This document shows positions 17,318 through 25,707 of a stretch of 64,000 nt of DNA, piece by piece. The notes beneath the pieces were generated by a model, which saw only the letters and a list, made by a program, of their open reading frames with translations, did not search any database and was not told the DNA's origin. The number at the start of each line of letters is the position of its first letter. Positions within the stretch are counted from its first letter, which is position 1. A program made the position numbers and the translations under genes. This DNA comes from Frigidibacter sp. Its GTDB lineage: Bacteria > Pseudomonadota > Alphaproteobacteria > Rhodobacterales > Rhodobacteraceae. The stretch covers positions 186,001 to 250,000 of the forward strand of contig NZ_JAUYTT010000014.1 of assembly GCF_030695035.1 (NCBI RefSeq), written 5' to 3'.

Positions 17318-18508
17318 TCAGTCGGCCTCGGCGCCGGTCCGCCGGAACGGGCCATAGCCGGTCAGCACCTCGATTTCCTCATCCACCGCGGCGCGTTCGG
17401 CCTGCAGATATTGCGCCACCGCCTTGCGGAAGCCGGGATCGCCGATCCAGTGCAGCGAATGCACCGGGCTGGGCAGATAGCCGCGGGCCAGCTTGTGTTC
17501 ACCCTGCGCTCCGGCCTCGACCCGGGCAAGGCGCTGGGCGATGGCCCAGTCGATGGCCTGGTAGTAGCAGCATTCGAAATGCAGGCAGGGGTGATCCTCG
17601 ATGGCACCCCAGTAGCGGCCAAAGAGCGTATCGCGGCCGATGAAGTTGAGCGCGCCGGCGACGGGCTGACCCTCGCGCTCGGCCAGCACCAGCAGGATAT
17701 CGTCCCGCAGCGTATCCTGCGCGATGTCGTAGAAGGCGCGGGTCAGGTAGGGGCGGCCCCATTTGCGGCTGCCGGTGTCCTGGTAGAACTCCCAGAACGC
17801 ATCCCAGTGGTGGGGCTGGAGCGCGTCGCCGGTCATGGCTTGGATGCTGCCGCCGAAGTCTTGCGCGCGCTCGCGTTCCTTGCGGATGGTCTTGCGCTTG
17901 CGCGACGAGAGGTCGGCGAGGAAGGCGGGGAAATCGGCATAGCCGCGATTCTCCCAGTGGAATTGCTGAGTGATGCGGTGGAGGAGACCCATTTCGGCGC
18001 CGGCCAGCGCCTCGGCCTCGGTGCAGAAGGTGATATGGGCCGAGGAGAGCTGGTTTTCGGCGGCGAATTGCACGGTGGCCTGCACGAGCGCGCCGGCGCC
18101 GGTGGCTTCAAAGCCCGGCGCGGTGAGGAAGCGGCGGCCGGTGGCGGGGGTGAAGGGCACCGCCGATTGCAGCTTGGGGTAATAGCTGCCGCCCGCCCGT
18201 TCCCAGGCATCGGCCCAGCCATGGTCGAAGATGTATTCGCCCTGACTGTGGGATTTGGCGTAGAGCGGCATGACGGCGATCACGCGACCTTCGCTGCGCG
18301 CGACGAGGTGGCGGGGCGTCCAGCCGGTGCCGGGGCCGACGGAGCCGGAGGCTTCGAGCGCGTGCAGGAAGCGGTGGGTGGTGAAGGGGTCGGCGGGGCG
18401 GCCGTCTCCGGCCTCGGGGCAGGCGCAGGCATCCCATTCGGCGGCGGGGAGGCCGTCGATGCCGGTCAGGACGGTGATTTCCACCAAGGCGTTTGCTGGG
18501 CCGTTCAT
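17318..18508 (-). CDS. GNAT/FemAB-like acyltransferase, COG3146 family
   Basis: A 396-residue protein of the COG3146 (DUF482) family, annotated as peptidogalycan biosynthesis or GNAT-like acyltransferases. No confirmed substrate is known to me. Recognisable stretches are FDHGWADAWERAGGSYYPKL, FTPATGRRFL, SSRKRKTIRKERERA and HCLHFECCYYQAIDWAI-like residues near the C-terminus. The ORF track starts 96 codons earlier, inside the GDPD gene. I use MNGPANALVE because the conserved domain begins shortly after. The gene is just behind the GDPD and RidA genes on the same strand and may be their operon partner. Confidence 0.82.
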   Translation of the reverse strand: MNGPANALVEITVLTGIDGLPAAEWDACACPEAGDGRPADPFTTHRFLHALEASGSVGPGTGWTPRHLVARSEGRVIAVMPLYAKSHSQGEYIFDHGWADAWERAGGSYYPKLQSAVPFTPATGRRFLTAPGFEATGAGALVQATVQFAAENQLSSAHITFCTEAEALAGAEMGLLHRITQQFHWENRGYADFPAFLADLSSRKRKTIRKERERAQDFGGSIQAMTGDALQPHHWDAFWEFYQDTGSRKWGRPYLTRAFYDIAQDTLRDDILLVLAEREGQPVAGALNFIGRDTLFGRYWGAIEDHPCLHFECCYYQAIDWAIAQRLARVEAGAQGEHKLARGYLPSPVHSLHWIGDPGFRKAVAQYLQAERAAVDEEIEVLTGYGPFRRTGAEAD

Positions 18509-18539
18509 GCCCTCACAGGTGGGGTGCCGCGCCGCGGCG

Positions 18540-19310
18540 TCAAGCGGGGAATGGCGCGGCGTAGCCCTCGAAGGTGATGTTCTGCGCGACAGTTCGGGCC
18601 GCTGCCTCGGCCTCGGGGCTGCGGATCGTCCAGCACAGGATGGCTGCGCCGGATGCGTGCAGCTCTGCCACGCGGGGGCGGGACAGGTCGCCATGTTCGT
18701 GGGAGATAAAGCTGGCGCCGCTGCTGGTGTAATCCGGGATCTCGCGCAGGCGGTCGCACACGCTTGCGGGCAGGGGCGCCCAATCGGCGGGGTCATAGGC
18801 GCTGGTGGTCAGGCCGACCGCGACATCGGGGGCCGCGGCGGCGAAGGCGGTGACGGCATGGGGATTGAAGGACATGACTGCGAGCGGGCCTTCGTAACCC
18901 GCCAGCACCTCGGCCACCGTCGCCTCGAACCCGCCCGTGTCCGGGCCCATCGCGCCGTCCTGGTCCTTGATCTCGACAAGCAGCGGCACCTTACCCGCGA
19001 CCAGCGCCAGCACCTCGGCGAGGGTCGGGATGCCGTCCTCGCCGCCCAGCAGGGGCAGCGCGCCAAGATCGGCGGCGCTGCGGCTGCGGATGGGGCCGGG
19101 CTGGCCGGTCAGGCGCTTCAGGTCGTAATCGTGGAACACCATCGGCACGCCTTCGGCGGACGGCTGCAGGTCGATCTCGATCCCATAGCCCGCCTGCACC
19201 GCGGCGCGGATGGCGGCATGGCTGTTCTCGGGCCGACCGGCGGCGCGGTCATGCAGGGCACGGTGGGCGATGGGCAAGCGCAGGAAATCCGGGTGCAGGG
19301 GCGCGGGCAT
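18540..19310 (-). CDS. glycerophosphodiester phosphodiesterase
   Basis: A 256-residue glycerophosphodiester phosphodiesterase (GDPD), which hydrolyses deacylated phospholipids to glycerol 3-phosphate and an alcohol. The catalytic pattern is complete: IAHRALHDRAAGRPENS, GIEIDLQPSAEGVPMVFHDY (acid-base histidine) and LLVEIKDQ. No signal peptide is evident, so it is probably cytoplasmic. The start codon shares one base with the stop of the RidA gene, pointing to a coupled unit. The UgpQ-like length supports phospholipid turnover rather than toxin function. Confidence 0.93.
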   Translation of the reverse strand: MPAPLHPDFLRLPIAHRALHDRAAGRPENSHAAIRAAVQAGYGIEIDLQPSAEGVPMVFHDYDLKRLTGQPGPIRSRSAADLGALPLLGGEDGIPTLAEVLALVAGKVPLLVEIKDQDGAMGPDTGGFEATVAEVLAGYEGPLAVMSFNPHAVTAFAAAAPDVAVGLTTSAYDPADWAPLPASVCDRLREIPDYTSSGASFISHEHGDLSRPRVAELHASGAAILCWTIRSPEAEAAARTVAQNITFEGYAAPFPA

Positions 19311-19774
19311 CAGCGGACCTGGAAGATCGCTTCGATCTCCACCGCCACGCCGCGGGGCAGCGAGGGGGCAGAGACCGCGGCGCGGGCGTGGCGGCCGGCA
19401 TCGCCCAGAACCTCGACCATCAGGTTCGAGCAGCCGTTGATGACCTCGGGCTGGTCGGTGAAATCGGGGGTGGAGTTTACGAAGCCGGTCAGCTTGACCA
19501 CCCGCACGATCCGGTCCAGATCGCCGCCGCAGGCCGCGCGGGCCTGGGCCAGCAGCGAGAGCCCGCAGCGCCCGGCAGCCTCCACGCCGTCGGCAACCGT
19601 CAGGTCGTCGCCCAGCTTGCCGGTGATGAGCCCGTCGGGGCCTTGGCTGATCTGGCCCGAGACGAAGACGAGATCGCCCACCTGCACGTAGGGCACATAA
19701 TTGGCGGCCGGGGCGGGGGCGTCGGGCAGGGTCAGGCCAAGGGTTTTGAGTTTGGCTTCGATGGTTCCGGTCAT
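19310..19774 (-). CDS. RidA (YjgF/YER057c/UK114) family protein
   Basis: A 154-residue member of the RidA superfamily, in the longer YjgH-like or Rid branch. RidA proteins hydrolyse reactive enamine and imine intermediates released by PLP enzymes. Family traits are YVQVGDLVFVSGQISQGPDG, CGLSLLAQARAACGGDLDRI, and the C-terminal PRGVAVEIEAIF. The usual RidA arginine that binds the carboxylate is not clearly in place (ARAAVSAPSLPRG), so the activity is uncertain. A GCTAGCCT element lies about 35 bases upstream and may be the -10 of the promoter for RidA, GDPD and the acyltransferase. Confidence 0.88.
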   Translation of the reverse strand: MTGTIEAKLKTLGLTLPDAPAPAANYVPYVQVGDLVFVSGQISQGPDGLITGKLGDDLTVADGVEAAGRCGLSLLAQARAACGGDLDRIVRVVKLTGFVNSTPDFTDQPEVINGCSNLMVEVLGDAGRHARAAVSAPSLPRGVAVEIEAIFQVR

Positions 19775-19846
19775 GGCTTGTCCTTTGCGAGTCGCGTTGC
19801 GGCGGAGGCTAGCGCCGGGCGGGGCCGGGCGGAACCCCGGAATGTG

Positions 19847-21133
19847 TCAGCCCGCCGGGAAGGCGCGGCCGAAGTAGCGGGTCAGCGGGTCCAGCAGCAA
19901 GGCCAGCGGTGGCTGCGGGCGGGTGGCAATGAAACCCTCTACCGGCAGGCCGGGGGTCAGCGATTCGGTGCCGGGGCCGGGGGTCACCTCCACCTCGGCG
20001 CGGAAGAAGGCGGGGGTTTCGGCGCTGTCCTGCAGGGCGTCGGGCGAGATGCGGGCGATGCGGCCGGTGGGGCTGGGCGCGGTGCCGGCACCGGGGCCGG
20101 GCAGGCGCAGGCTGACGGCTTGGCCGAGCTGGACATGGCCGATCTTGCCCGCCGGGATCCGCAGTGCCACCAGCAGCGGCCGGTCTTGCGGGATCAGGTG
20201 CAGCACGGGTTCGGCCGGGCGGATCACGGCGCGGGGAGTGGTCACCTGCAGGGCATGGACGATGCCGGCAGCGGGGGCGCGCAGGTCAAGCTGACCGAGG
20301 CGCAGCAGCAGCGCCTGCCGCCGCTCGGCCAGTTCCATCTCGCTGGCGGCAAGGTCGCGCAGGCCTGCTTCGGCTTCCTCGCGCCGGCTGGCCTGAAGCC
20401 GCAGCGCCTCGATCAGGGTCTCGCTGTGGCGGGCCTCGGCCTCGGCGGCGGCGGCGGCGAGTTCGCCTGCGCGCCCCTCGAGCCTCGCGGCCTCACGCTC
20501 CAGCGCCAGAACCCGGGCCGATTGCGCAAGGCCGCGGCCCAGCAGGATGCGCTGGCCGGCCAGTTCCTCGGCGATCAGTGCTTGCTGGCGGGTCAGCGCG
20601 GCGCGTTCGGCGGCGATGCCTGCGCTGCGGGCAGAGATCTGGCGGGCGCGGCGGTCGAGCAGGGCGGCTTCGGCAGCAGCGGTTTCGGCGCGGGCGGCGA
20701 AGAGCCGGGACTGGCCGTCAATCAGGGGCGCAAGGTCAGGGCGGGAGAGGGCGGCAAGCTCAGCGGGCATGGTGAGGGTGGGGGCGCCTGCGCGCTCTGC
20801 CTCCAGCCTGCCGCGGCGGGCGAGGTGTTCGACATATTGCGCCTCGACGATGGCAAGCTCGGATCGCAGGGCGGCGCCGTCGAGGCGGATCAACACCGCG
20901 CCCACCGCTACCCTATCGCCCTCGGCCACCAGAATCTCCGCAACGACACCGCCATCGGGATGCTGCACCACCTGCGGGCGCTGCTGCACCTCAACCCGGC
21001 CGGGAGCGATGACCGCGCCCGAGAGGGGTGCCAGCACCGACCATGCACCGAAGCTGCCGGCCAGCAGCGCCAGCACCAGTACGCCAGAGAGCACCGCGCC
21101 GCGGATGGCAAGGGCAGGGTCATCGCGCCTCAT
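19847..21133 (-). CDS. HlyD-family type I secretion membrane fusion protein
   Basis: A 428-residue periplasmic adaptor of the HlyD/PrtE type that bridges an ABC exporter to an outer-membrane channel. One N-terminal membrane helix (residues 14-36) is followed by the lipoyl-like half VIAPGRVEVQQRPQVVQHPD. A long Ala/Glu/Arg-rich coiled coil follows (residues about 90-265), then the second lipoyl half LRAPAAGIVHAL and beta-barrel domains. The upstream exporter gene is separated from it by about 0.7 kb that holds a degenerate second copy of its own 5' end. The outer-membrane partner and the secreted substrate are not in the window. The start MRRDDPAL is preferred over the far longer ORF track. 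Confidence 0.9.
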   Translation of the reverse strand: MRRDDPALAIRGAVLSGVLVLALLAGSFGAWSVLAPLSGAVIAPGRVEVQQRPQVVQHPDGGVVAEILVAEGDRVAVGAVLIRLDGAALRSELAIVEAQYVEHLARRGRLEAERAGAPTLTMPAELAALSRPDLAPLIDGQSRLFAARAETAAAEAALLDRRARQISARSAGIAAERAALTRQQALIAEELAGQRILLGRGLAQSARVLALEREAARLEGRAGELAAAAAEAEARHSETLIEALRLQASRREEAEAGLRDLAASEMELAERRQALLLRLGQLDLRAPAAGIVHALQVTTPRAVIRPAEPVLHLIPQDRPLLVALRIPAGKIGHVQLGQAVSLRLPGPGAGTAPSPTGRIARISPDALQDSAETPAFFRAEVEVTPGPGTESLTPGLPVEGFIATRPQPPLALLLDPLTRYFGRAFPAG

Positions 21134-21854
21134 GCTGGGCCCCTGTTCGCGGGAGGAGCCTCGGGCCAGCGGTTGCCGTGGGAGGGGCTGGAGGGTGCGG
21201 GCGCGCGCGGGCTGACAGGCCTGCAGCAGCGGCTCTCGGCGGTGCAAGTCCGCTGAGTCGCCTGTGCGGTGGCAGGGTGAGCGCGTGGCGCCGCGGCCGT
21301 ACCGGGATCGCCCTTGGCAGCAGGTTCGGGGTGATGACGCCTTGCTGCGGCAAGAGTGGACGTCGCCGCGACTCGACCCGGCAAAGGCCGATGATGGCGC
21401 CGGAGTGCCGGGGCGGCGTGGGCCATGCGGCGAAACCGGGCGCCGGCGGCACAAGCGTCAGCCCGCCGGCCCGCGCCGGGCCGTGGGGGATGGTGGGCTG
21501 GCCGCGCCCAATGCTGCGAGGCCTTCGGCGAATCTGGGGGAGTGGCCTTGCCAGTGTCTGCCGCAGCGCCGCCTCGCACGGGCTGAAGGCGCGCATCAGC
21601 ACCGCCTTCAGCACCTGTTCCAGATCGTGGATCACGGCGGGGCGGGGCCCGGTGCAAGCGTCGATCCTGGCCGGTTCGGCCCACATCGCAGCGAGGATGC
21701 CGCCGCCGGGATGCGCCCCTACTTGCGGGCTCTGCTGCCCCTCGGCCCGGCCGGGGGCAATGACGGCGGCGGCCTGAGCCGGCGGGGACAAGGCGCCGAC
21801 AGTGCTCGTCTTCAACGCGCCGCTGATGGCACGGGCGCGGTCATTGCGGCTCAT
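21134..21854 (-). pseudogene. degenerate second copy of the hlyD-type adaptor gene
   Basis: On the minus strand, an ATG overlapping the exporter stop codon (ATGA) begins MSRNDRARAISGAL, close to the MRRDDPALAIRGAV start of the intact adaptor. It continues with AVIAPGRAEGQQSPQVGAHPGG against AVIAPGRVEVQQRPQVVQHPDGG. A later segment, RAGGLTLVPPAPGFAA, resembles RAGAPTLTMPAELAAL. The bases also match well, for example GGTCAT-GCG-CTCATGCTG at both starts. The membrane helix is damaged, and similarity fades after about 21360. The frame stays open to 21120, but this is a high-GC sequence. I infer a tandem duplication of hlyD followed by decay of the exporter-proximal copy. Expression as a short protein is not excluded. 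Confidence 0.65.
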
Positions 21855-23527
21855 GCTGCAGAGCCCGCAGCGCGTTTGGAGGTCGGCTTTGCCAGCGCCT
21901 GTCGCAGGACAGCCTCTCGTGGGCCGAAGGCGCGGGGGATGCCATGTTCCAGCACCAGCAGCAGATCGCATTCGCGGATCGCGGCGGTGCGGTGGGTGCT
22001 GAGAACGGCAATGCCGCCCGCGGCGCGATGGGCGCGGAGCGCGGCGGTCAGGGCCTGCTCGCCATCGGCATCGAGCCCGGCATCGGGTTCGTCCAGCAGC
22101 AGGAGCAGCGGGTTGCCGAACATCGCGCGGGCGAGGGCGATCCGCTGGATCTGCCCGCCAGACAGCGGCGCGCCGCCATCCTTGACCTGTGTGTCATAGC
22201 CGTGGGGCATGGCCAGGATCATCTCATGCGCGCCGGCGCGGCGGGCGGCGGCGATCACCTTGTCGGGGTCCGGCGCCGGATCGAGCCGGGCGATGTTGGC
22301 GGCAAGGTCGCCTTCGAAGAGGGGGACGCGCTGCGAGAGATAGCCGACCAGTCTGGCGAGGTCGGGGCCGTATTGCTGCAGCGTGGCACCGCCAAATTGC
22401 ACCGAGCCGGCGGCGGCGGGCCAGGCGCCGGTCAGCGCGCGCAAAAGCGTGGTCTTGCCCGCGCCGGCAGGCCCGATCACCCCGAGCGCCTGCCCCGGTT
22501 CGAGCCGGAACGAGACGCCGCGCAGCACCGGGCCGGGCTCACCTGGGGGCACCACGGCAAGCTGCCGCACGTCGAGCGTGGCGGGGGGGCGGGGCAGCAC
22601 CATCGGCGGCGCAGCGAGAGCGGCCGGATGCGGGGCGGCACAGAGCCGGGCCCAGCCTTCGGCCGCCTGTTGCAGGGCGGGCCAGCCGGCGACGATCTGC
22701 TCGATCGGGGCCAGCGCCCGCGCCGTCAGCACCGAGCTTGCGAACAAGGCGCCGGCGCCGATTTCTCCGCGCAGCACTTGCCAGGCGGCGGCGGCCAGCA
22801 GCACCGATTGCATCGCCTGCCGGGCGCCCCGCGCCAGCGCGGCGTGAAACCCTGCACGGTCCGACAGGTGCAGCGCGCTGCGCAGCGCCGTGTCGCGCGC
22901 GCCTTGCCAGCGGGCCAGCGCCGCGGGCCGCAGGCCGAGCGCGGCGAGCGTTTCGGGCTCGGCGGCAAGACGGGCGGCCATCTGCGCTTCGGCCGCGGCA
23001 TCGGCCTGGGCGGTGGCGAGGGGGGTGCGAATCGCGGCGCGGTTGCTGACGGCAATGGCGACGAGCAGCGCGCCGCCGGCCATCGCGAGGCCCCCCAGTA
23101 GCGGATGAAAGGCAAAGAGCGGGATGAGGAAGATCGGCACCCAGGGCAGGTCCATCAGCGCCCCGGCGGCGGGGAGCGACAGCGCCCGTTGCAATGCCTC
23201 AAGATCGGCGGCGGCGCCGGGTGCGGCGCCCAGAACCCCCGGCTCCAGCCTGGCGCGCAGCCTGGCGCCGATGCGGGCCATGATCCGGCCGCGCGCTGCC
23301 TCCAGCGCCACCATCCCGGTGAAGCAGGCCGCAGCGATCAGGCCGAGCGCGGCCAGCGTTTCCGCCGATTGCGCCCCCAGAACCCGGTCATAGACCTGCA
23401 TCACGAAGATTGGCCCGGTCAGAAGCAGCAGGTTGCCGGCAGCCGAGAACAGCATGGCGACTGTCAGGGCGCCGCGGCTTTCGGCCAATGCCGCACCCGG
23501 CCCTTTCGGTGCTGCCTCCTCTGCCAT
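21851..23527 (-). CDS. type I secretion ABC transporter, permease/ATPase (PrtD-like)
   Basis: A 558-residue ABC exporter with fused membrane and ATPase domains, of the PrtD/AprD type without a C39 peptidase. The membrane part (residues about 25-300) has about six helices. The ATPase part carries Walker A GPAGAGKTTLLRAL, the signature LSGGQIQRIALARA and Walker B LLLLLDEPDAGLD. It should drive secretion of a protein with a C-terminal signal, usually an RTX protein or protease. The start at MAEEAAPKG is chosen. MERGSMAEE, five codons earlier, is possible. Its stop overlaps the start of the decayed hlyD copy, and the intact hlyD lies beyond. It is divergent from mlaA. Confidence 0.9.
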   Translation of the reverse strand: MAEEAAPKGPGAALAESRGALTVAMLFSAAGNLLLLTGPIFVMQVYDRVLGAQSAETLAALGLIAAACFTGMVALEAARGRIMARIGARLRARLEPGVLGAAPGAAADLEALQRALSLPAAGALMDLPWVPIFLIPLFAFHPLLGGLAMAGGALLVAIAVSNRAAIRTPLATAQADAAAEAQMAARLAAEPETLAALGLRPAALARWQGARDTALRSALHLSDRAGFHAALARGARQAMQSVLLAAAAWQVLRGEIGAGALFASSVLTARALAPIEQIVAGWPALQQAAEGWARLCAAPHPAALAAPPMVLPRPPATLDVRQLAVVPPGEPGPVLRGVSFRLEPGQALGVIGPAGAGKTTLLRALTGAWPAAAGSVQFGGATLQQYGPDLARLVGYLSQRVPLFEGDLAANIARLDPAPDPDKVIAAARRAGAHEMILAMPHGYDTQVKDGGAPLSGGQIQRIALARAMFGNPLLLLLDEPDAGLDADGEQALTAALRAHRAAGGIAVLSTHRTAAIRECDLLLVLEHGIPRAFGPREAVLRQALAKPTSKRAAGSAA

Positions 23528-23691
23528 GCTGCCCCGCTCCATCCGAACGCCTTGCCGCCCCGCCCAGTGCCTGCCCGATCCGGCGGCGATCCGCCGAAAG
23601 GTCGCCGGGTTTGTCACCCGATTGCCACAAGCGCCGCTGCAATGCGGCGGCTGGGGCTGGGCTTCGCCGTATCTGCCACTATCTTGCGAAC

Positions 23692-24546
23692 ATGCCCTCC
23701 AATGCATTGAGATTTCCTTTGACCAGTTTGCCCCCCTTCGCCGATGCCGCCCTGACCCGCGGCACTGCCCCCGCTGGACACCCCGCTGCGCGGCGCGGGC
23801 GCAAGCCGGCCGTGCTGGCCGTCGTTCTGGCCTCGGCGCTGGCGCTGTCCGCCTGCGGAGGCGCCGAGGTTGCCAGCCGCGATGCCGGGTTCAACGACCC
23901 GGCCGAGGCGCATAACCGCCGGGTGCATGGGTTCAACAAGGGCGTGGACCGGGTGGTGCTGCGTCCCGCCTCGCAGGTCTACGGCACAGTGGTGCCGGGG
24001 CCGGTGCGTGGCGGAATCAGCAACTTCTCGGACAATCTGGGCCTGCCGGCGGCGGTTGCCAACAACCTGCTGCAGGGCCGGATCGAGCCTGCGGGCAAGA
24101 ACGCTTTCCGGTTCCTCGTCAACTCCACCTTCGGGCTGGCCGGCTTCCTCGATCCGGCCACCGAGATGGGACTGGCTGAGGACGACACCGATTTCGGCGA
24201 GACGCTGCATGTCTGGGGGGTCGGCGAGGGGCCCTATATGGAAACGCCGCTGCGCGGGCCCTCGACGGTGCGCGACACGATCGGGGCGGTGGTGGACTTC
24301 GTTTTCGACCCGGTCGGTGCGGCGATCAACAGCCCCGAATCCGACTATGTTCTGGGCGCGAAGGGTCTTTCACTTGTCGGTGATCGCTACCGCTATTCGG
24401 ACACCATCGACTCCCTTCTGTACGAAAGTGCGGATAGCTATGCGCAGGCCCGGCTGCTGTATCTTCAGAACCGCCGGTTCGAGCTTGGCACCGAGGCAGA
24501 GAGCAACAGCTATGATCCCTATGATGACATCAATGCCCAGGAATGA
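23692..24546 (+). CDS. mlaA: MlaA (VacJ) lipoprotein
   Basis: MlaA, 284 residues, an outer-membrane lipoprotein that removes misplaced phospholipids from the outer leaflet. A long positively charged leader (RRGRKPAVLAVVLASALALSA) ends in a lipobox, with the lipidated cysteine in LSACGG. The mature part has the family motifs NDPAEAHNRRVHGFNKGVDR, NNLLQGRIEPAGKNAFRFLVNS and WGVGEGPYMETPLRGPSTVRD. The first 40 residues before the leader are unusual, so a later start is possible. The end overlaps the mlaC start region, and only these two mla genes are present here. Confidence 0.93.
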   Translation: MPSNALRFPLTSLPPFADAALTRGTAPAGHPAARRGRKPAVLAVVLASALALSACGGAEVASRDAGFNDPAEAHNRRVHGFNKGVDRVVLRPASQVYGTVVPGPVRGGISNFSDNLGLPAAVANNLLQGRIEPAGKNAFRFLVNSTFGLAGFLDPATEMGLAEDDTDFGETLHVWGVGEGPYMETPLRGPSTVRDTIGAVVDFVFDPVGAAINSPESDYVLGAKGLSLVGDRYRYSDTIDSLLYESADSYAQARLLYLQNRRFELGTEAESNSYDPYDDINAQE

Positions 24547-25156
24547 TGCCCCCCGCAGCCTGACCCGGCGCTCGGTGATGGTGCTGCTGGCTGGCGGCGT
24601 GGCCTTTGCGGCGCTGGCGCCGCGTGGGGCGCTGGCGCTGAACACCGCCGAAGCGCGGGCGATGATCGACCGCGCGGTGGGCGAGATCAATGGCGTGATC
24701 AACTCGGGCCAGAGCGAGACGGCGATGTTCGCCTCGTTCGAGCAGATCTTCGCGCGCTATGCCGATGTGGCGATCATCGCGCAAAGCGCCCTGGGGGTTG
24801 CGGCGCGGCAGGCGAGCCCGGCGCAGATGGCGGCCTTTACCAAGGCGTTCCAGACCTACATCTCGCGCAAGTACGGGCGGCGGTTCCGCGAGTTCATCGG
24901 CGGCAAGATCGAGGTCACCGGCGCGCAGCAGGTGAAAAGCTTCTACGAGGTCATCTCGACCGCCTATCTGCGCGGCGAGGCGCCGTTCGAGGTGCGCTTC
25001 CAGGTGTCGGACCGCTCGGGGCGCGACCTGTTCTTCAACATCATCATCGAGGGCGTCAACATGCTGGCCTCGGAGCGCACCGAAATCGGCGCGCTGCTGG
25101 ATGCGCGGCGCGGCAATCTCGACCAGCTGATCGCCGACCTGCCCGCGATGGGGTGA
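24533..25156 (+). CDS. mlaC: MlaC-type phospholipid-binding ABC transport protein
   Basis: MlaC family protein (Tol-Tol/Ttg2D-like), about 207 residues, a periplasmic carrier that shuttles phospholipids between MlaA in the outer membrane and MlaFEDB in the inner membrane. The N-terminus has a Tat- or Sec-like leader with SLTRRSVMVLLAGGVAFAAL and cleavage probably near ALA-LN. The mature domain includes YADVAIIAQSALGVAARQAS and FTKAFQTYISRKYGRRF. Several in-frame ATGs (24512, 24521, 24524, 24533) precede the leader. I chose the last, but none has a clear ribosome binding site, so coupling to mlaA is likely. Confidence 0.9.
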   Translation: MPRNDAPRSLTRRSVMVLLAGGVAFAALAPRGALALNTAEARAMIDRAVGEINGVINSGQSETAMFASFEQIFARYADVAIIAQSALGVAARQASPAQMAAFTKAFQTYISRKYGRRFREFIGGKIEVTGAQQVKSFYEVISTAYLRGEAPFEVRFQVSDRSGRDLFFNIIIEGVNMLASERTEIGALLDARRGNLDQLIADLPAMG

Positions 25157-25180
25157 CGGCACTGGCTTGACGGATCTGCG

Positions 25181-25205
25181 GGGCGGGGGGTGACCTCCGC
25201 CCTTT
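25181..25205. terminator. possible terminator between mlaC and the convergent small gene
   Basis: GGGCGG and CCGCCC pair around a 10-base loop and are followed by TTT. It lies 24 bases after the mlaC stop and just before the end of the convergent gene. The stem is short. Confidence 0.4.
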
Positions 25206-25206
25206 G

Positions 25207-25419
25207 CTATTCGGGGGCTTGGGCTTCCAGCGACAGGTCTTCGACAATCTCACCGCGGACGCCTTTCAGGGGCGCATCCTCGGTATGCTCAAGCAGGTAG
25301 GCATAGGCCGCGTCATGGCTGTCGAAGGCCATCGGGGTGCCGGAGGTCGAGAAGTCCTCGCCCGAGGCCAGGAGCTTCATATGGGGCGCGGCGCCCATCA
25401 CGATCACGAATTTGGCCAT
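25207..25419 (-). CDS. small hypothetical protein (70 aa)
   Basis: A 70-residue acidic protein, MAKFVIVMGAAPHM to SLEAQAPE. It starts at an ATG with an excellent AGGAGCGACC ribosome binding site. The longer frame in the ORF track is not supported. It has no membrane segment or signal peptide. The middle (AFDSHDAAYAYLLEHTEDAP) looks like a small alpha/beta fold. I do not recognise a named family. It is convergent with mlaC. The 288 bases upstream of it hold no convincing gene. Confidence 0.65.
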   Translation of the reverse strand: MAKFVIVMGAAPHMKLLASGEDFSTSGTPMAFDSHDAAYAYLLEHTEDAPLKGVRGEIVEDLSLEAQAPE

Positions 25420-25707
25420 TGGTCGCTCCTTGCCTGCCCAGGGTTTGAGAACACCACGCCGGCGCCGACGCGGTGCAGTGTTCGCGCAGGCGGTGACGCC
25501 CTGCACGAAGGGCCGATCGTGCATCAGGCAGGGGATAAGGCCGAGGAAGACCCGGCCGGTCATGGCCCCGGAAGGTGTCGGCAAGAAACGCGCGGGGTGG
25601 GGCATGGTTCCCGTGCAGATCTACGAGGCGATGTGTCACAACTGGATGCCGATCCTCGTGCATGAAGGACCGGGCGTGGACAAGCCTTCCGGGGCCAGAA
25701 GCCCCCC

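Noticed and set aside
19388-21256. 622-residue ORF antisense to hlyD
   Set aside because: It is opposite the intact adaptor gene, with no domain. It results from the base composition.
25420-25707. Gap between the two hypothetical genes searched for a gene
   Set aside because: The open frames here (for example 25337-25894) overlap real genes on the other strand and have no start signal or family.
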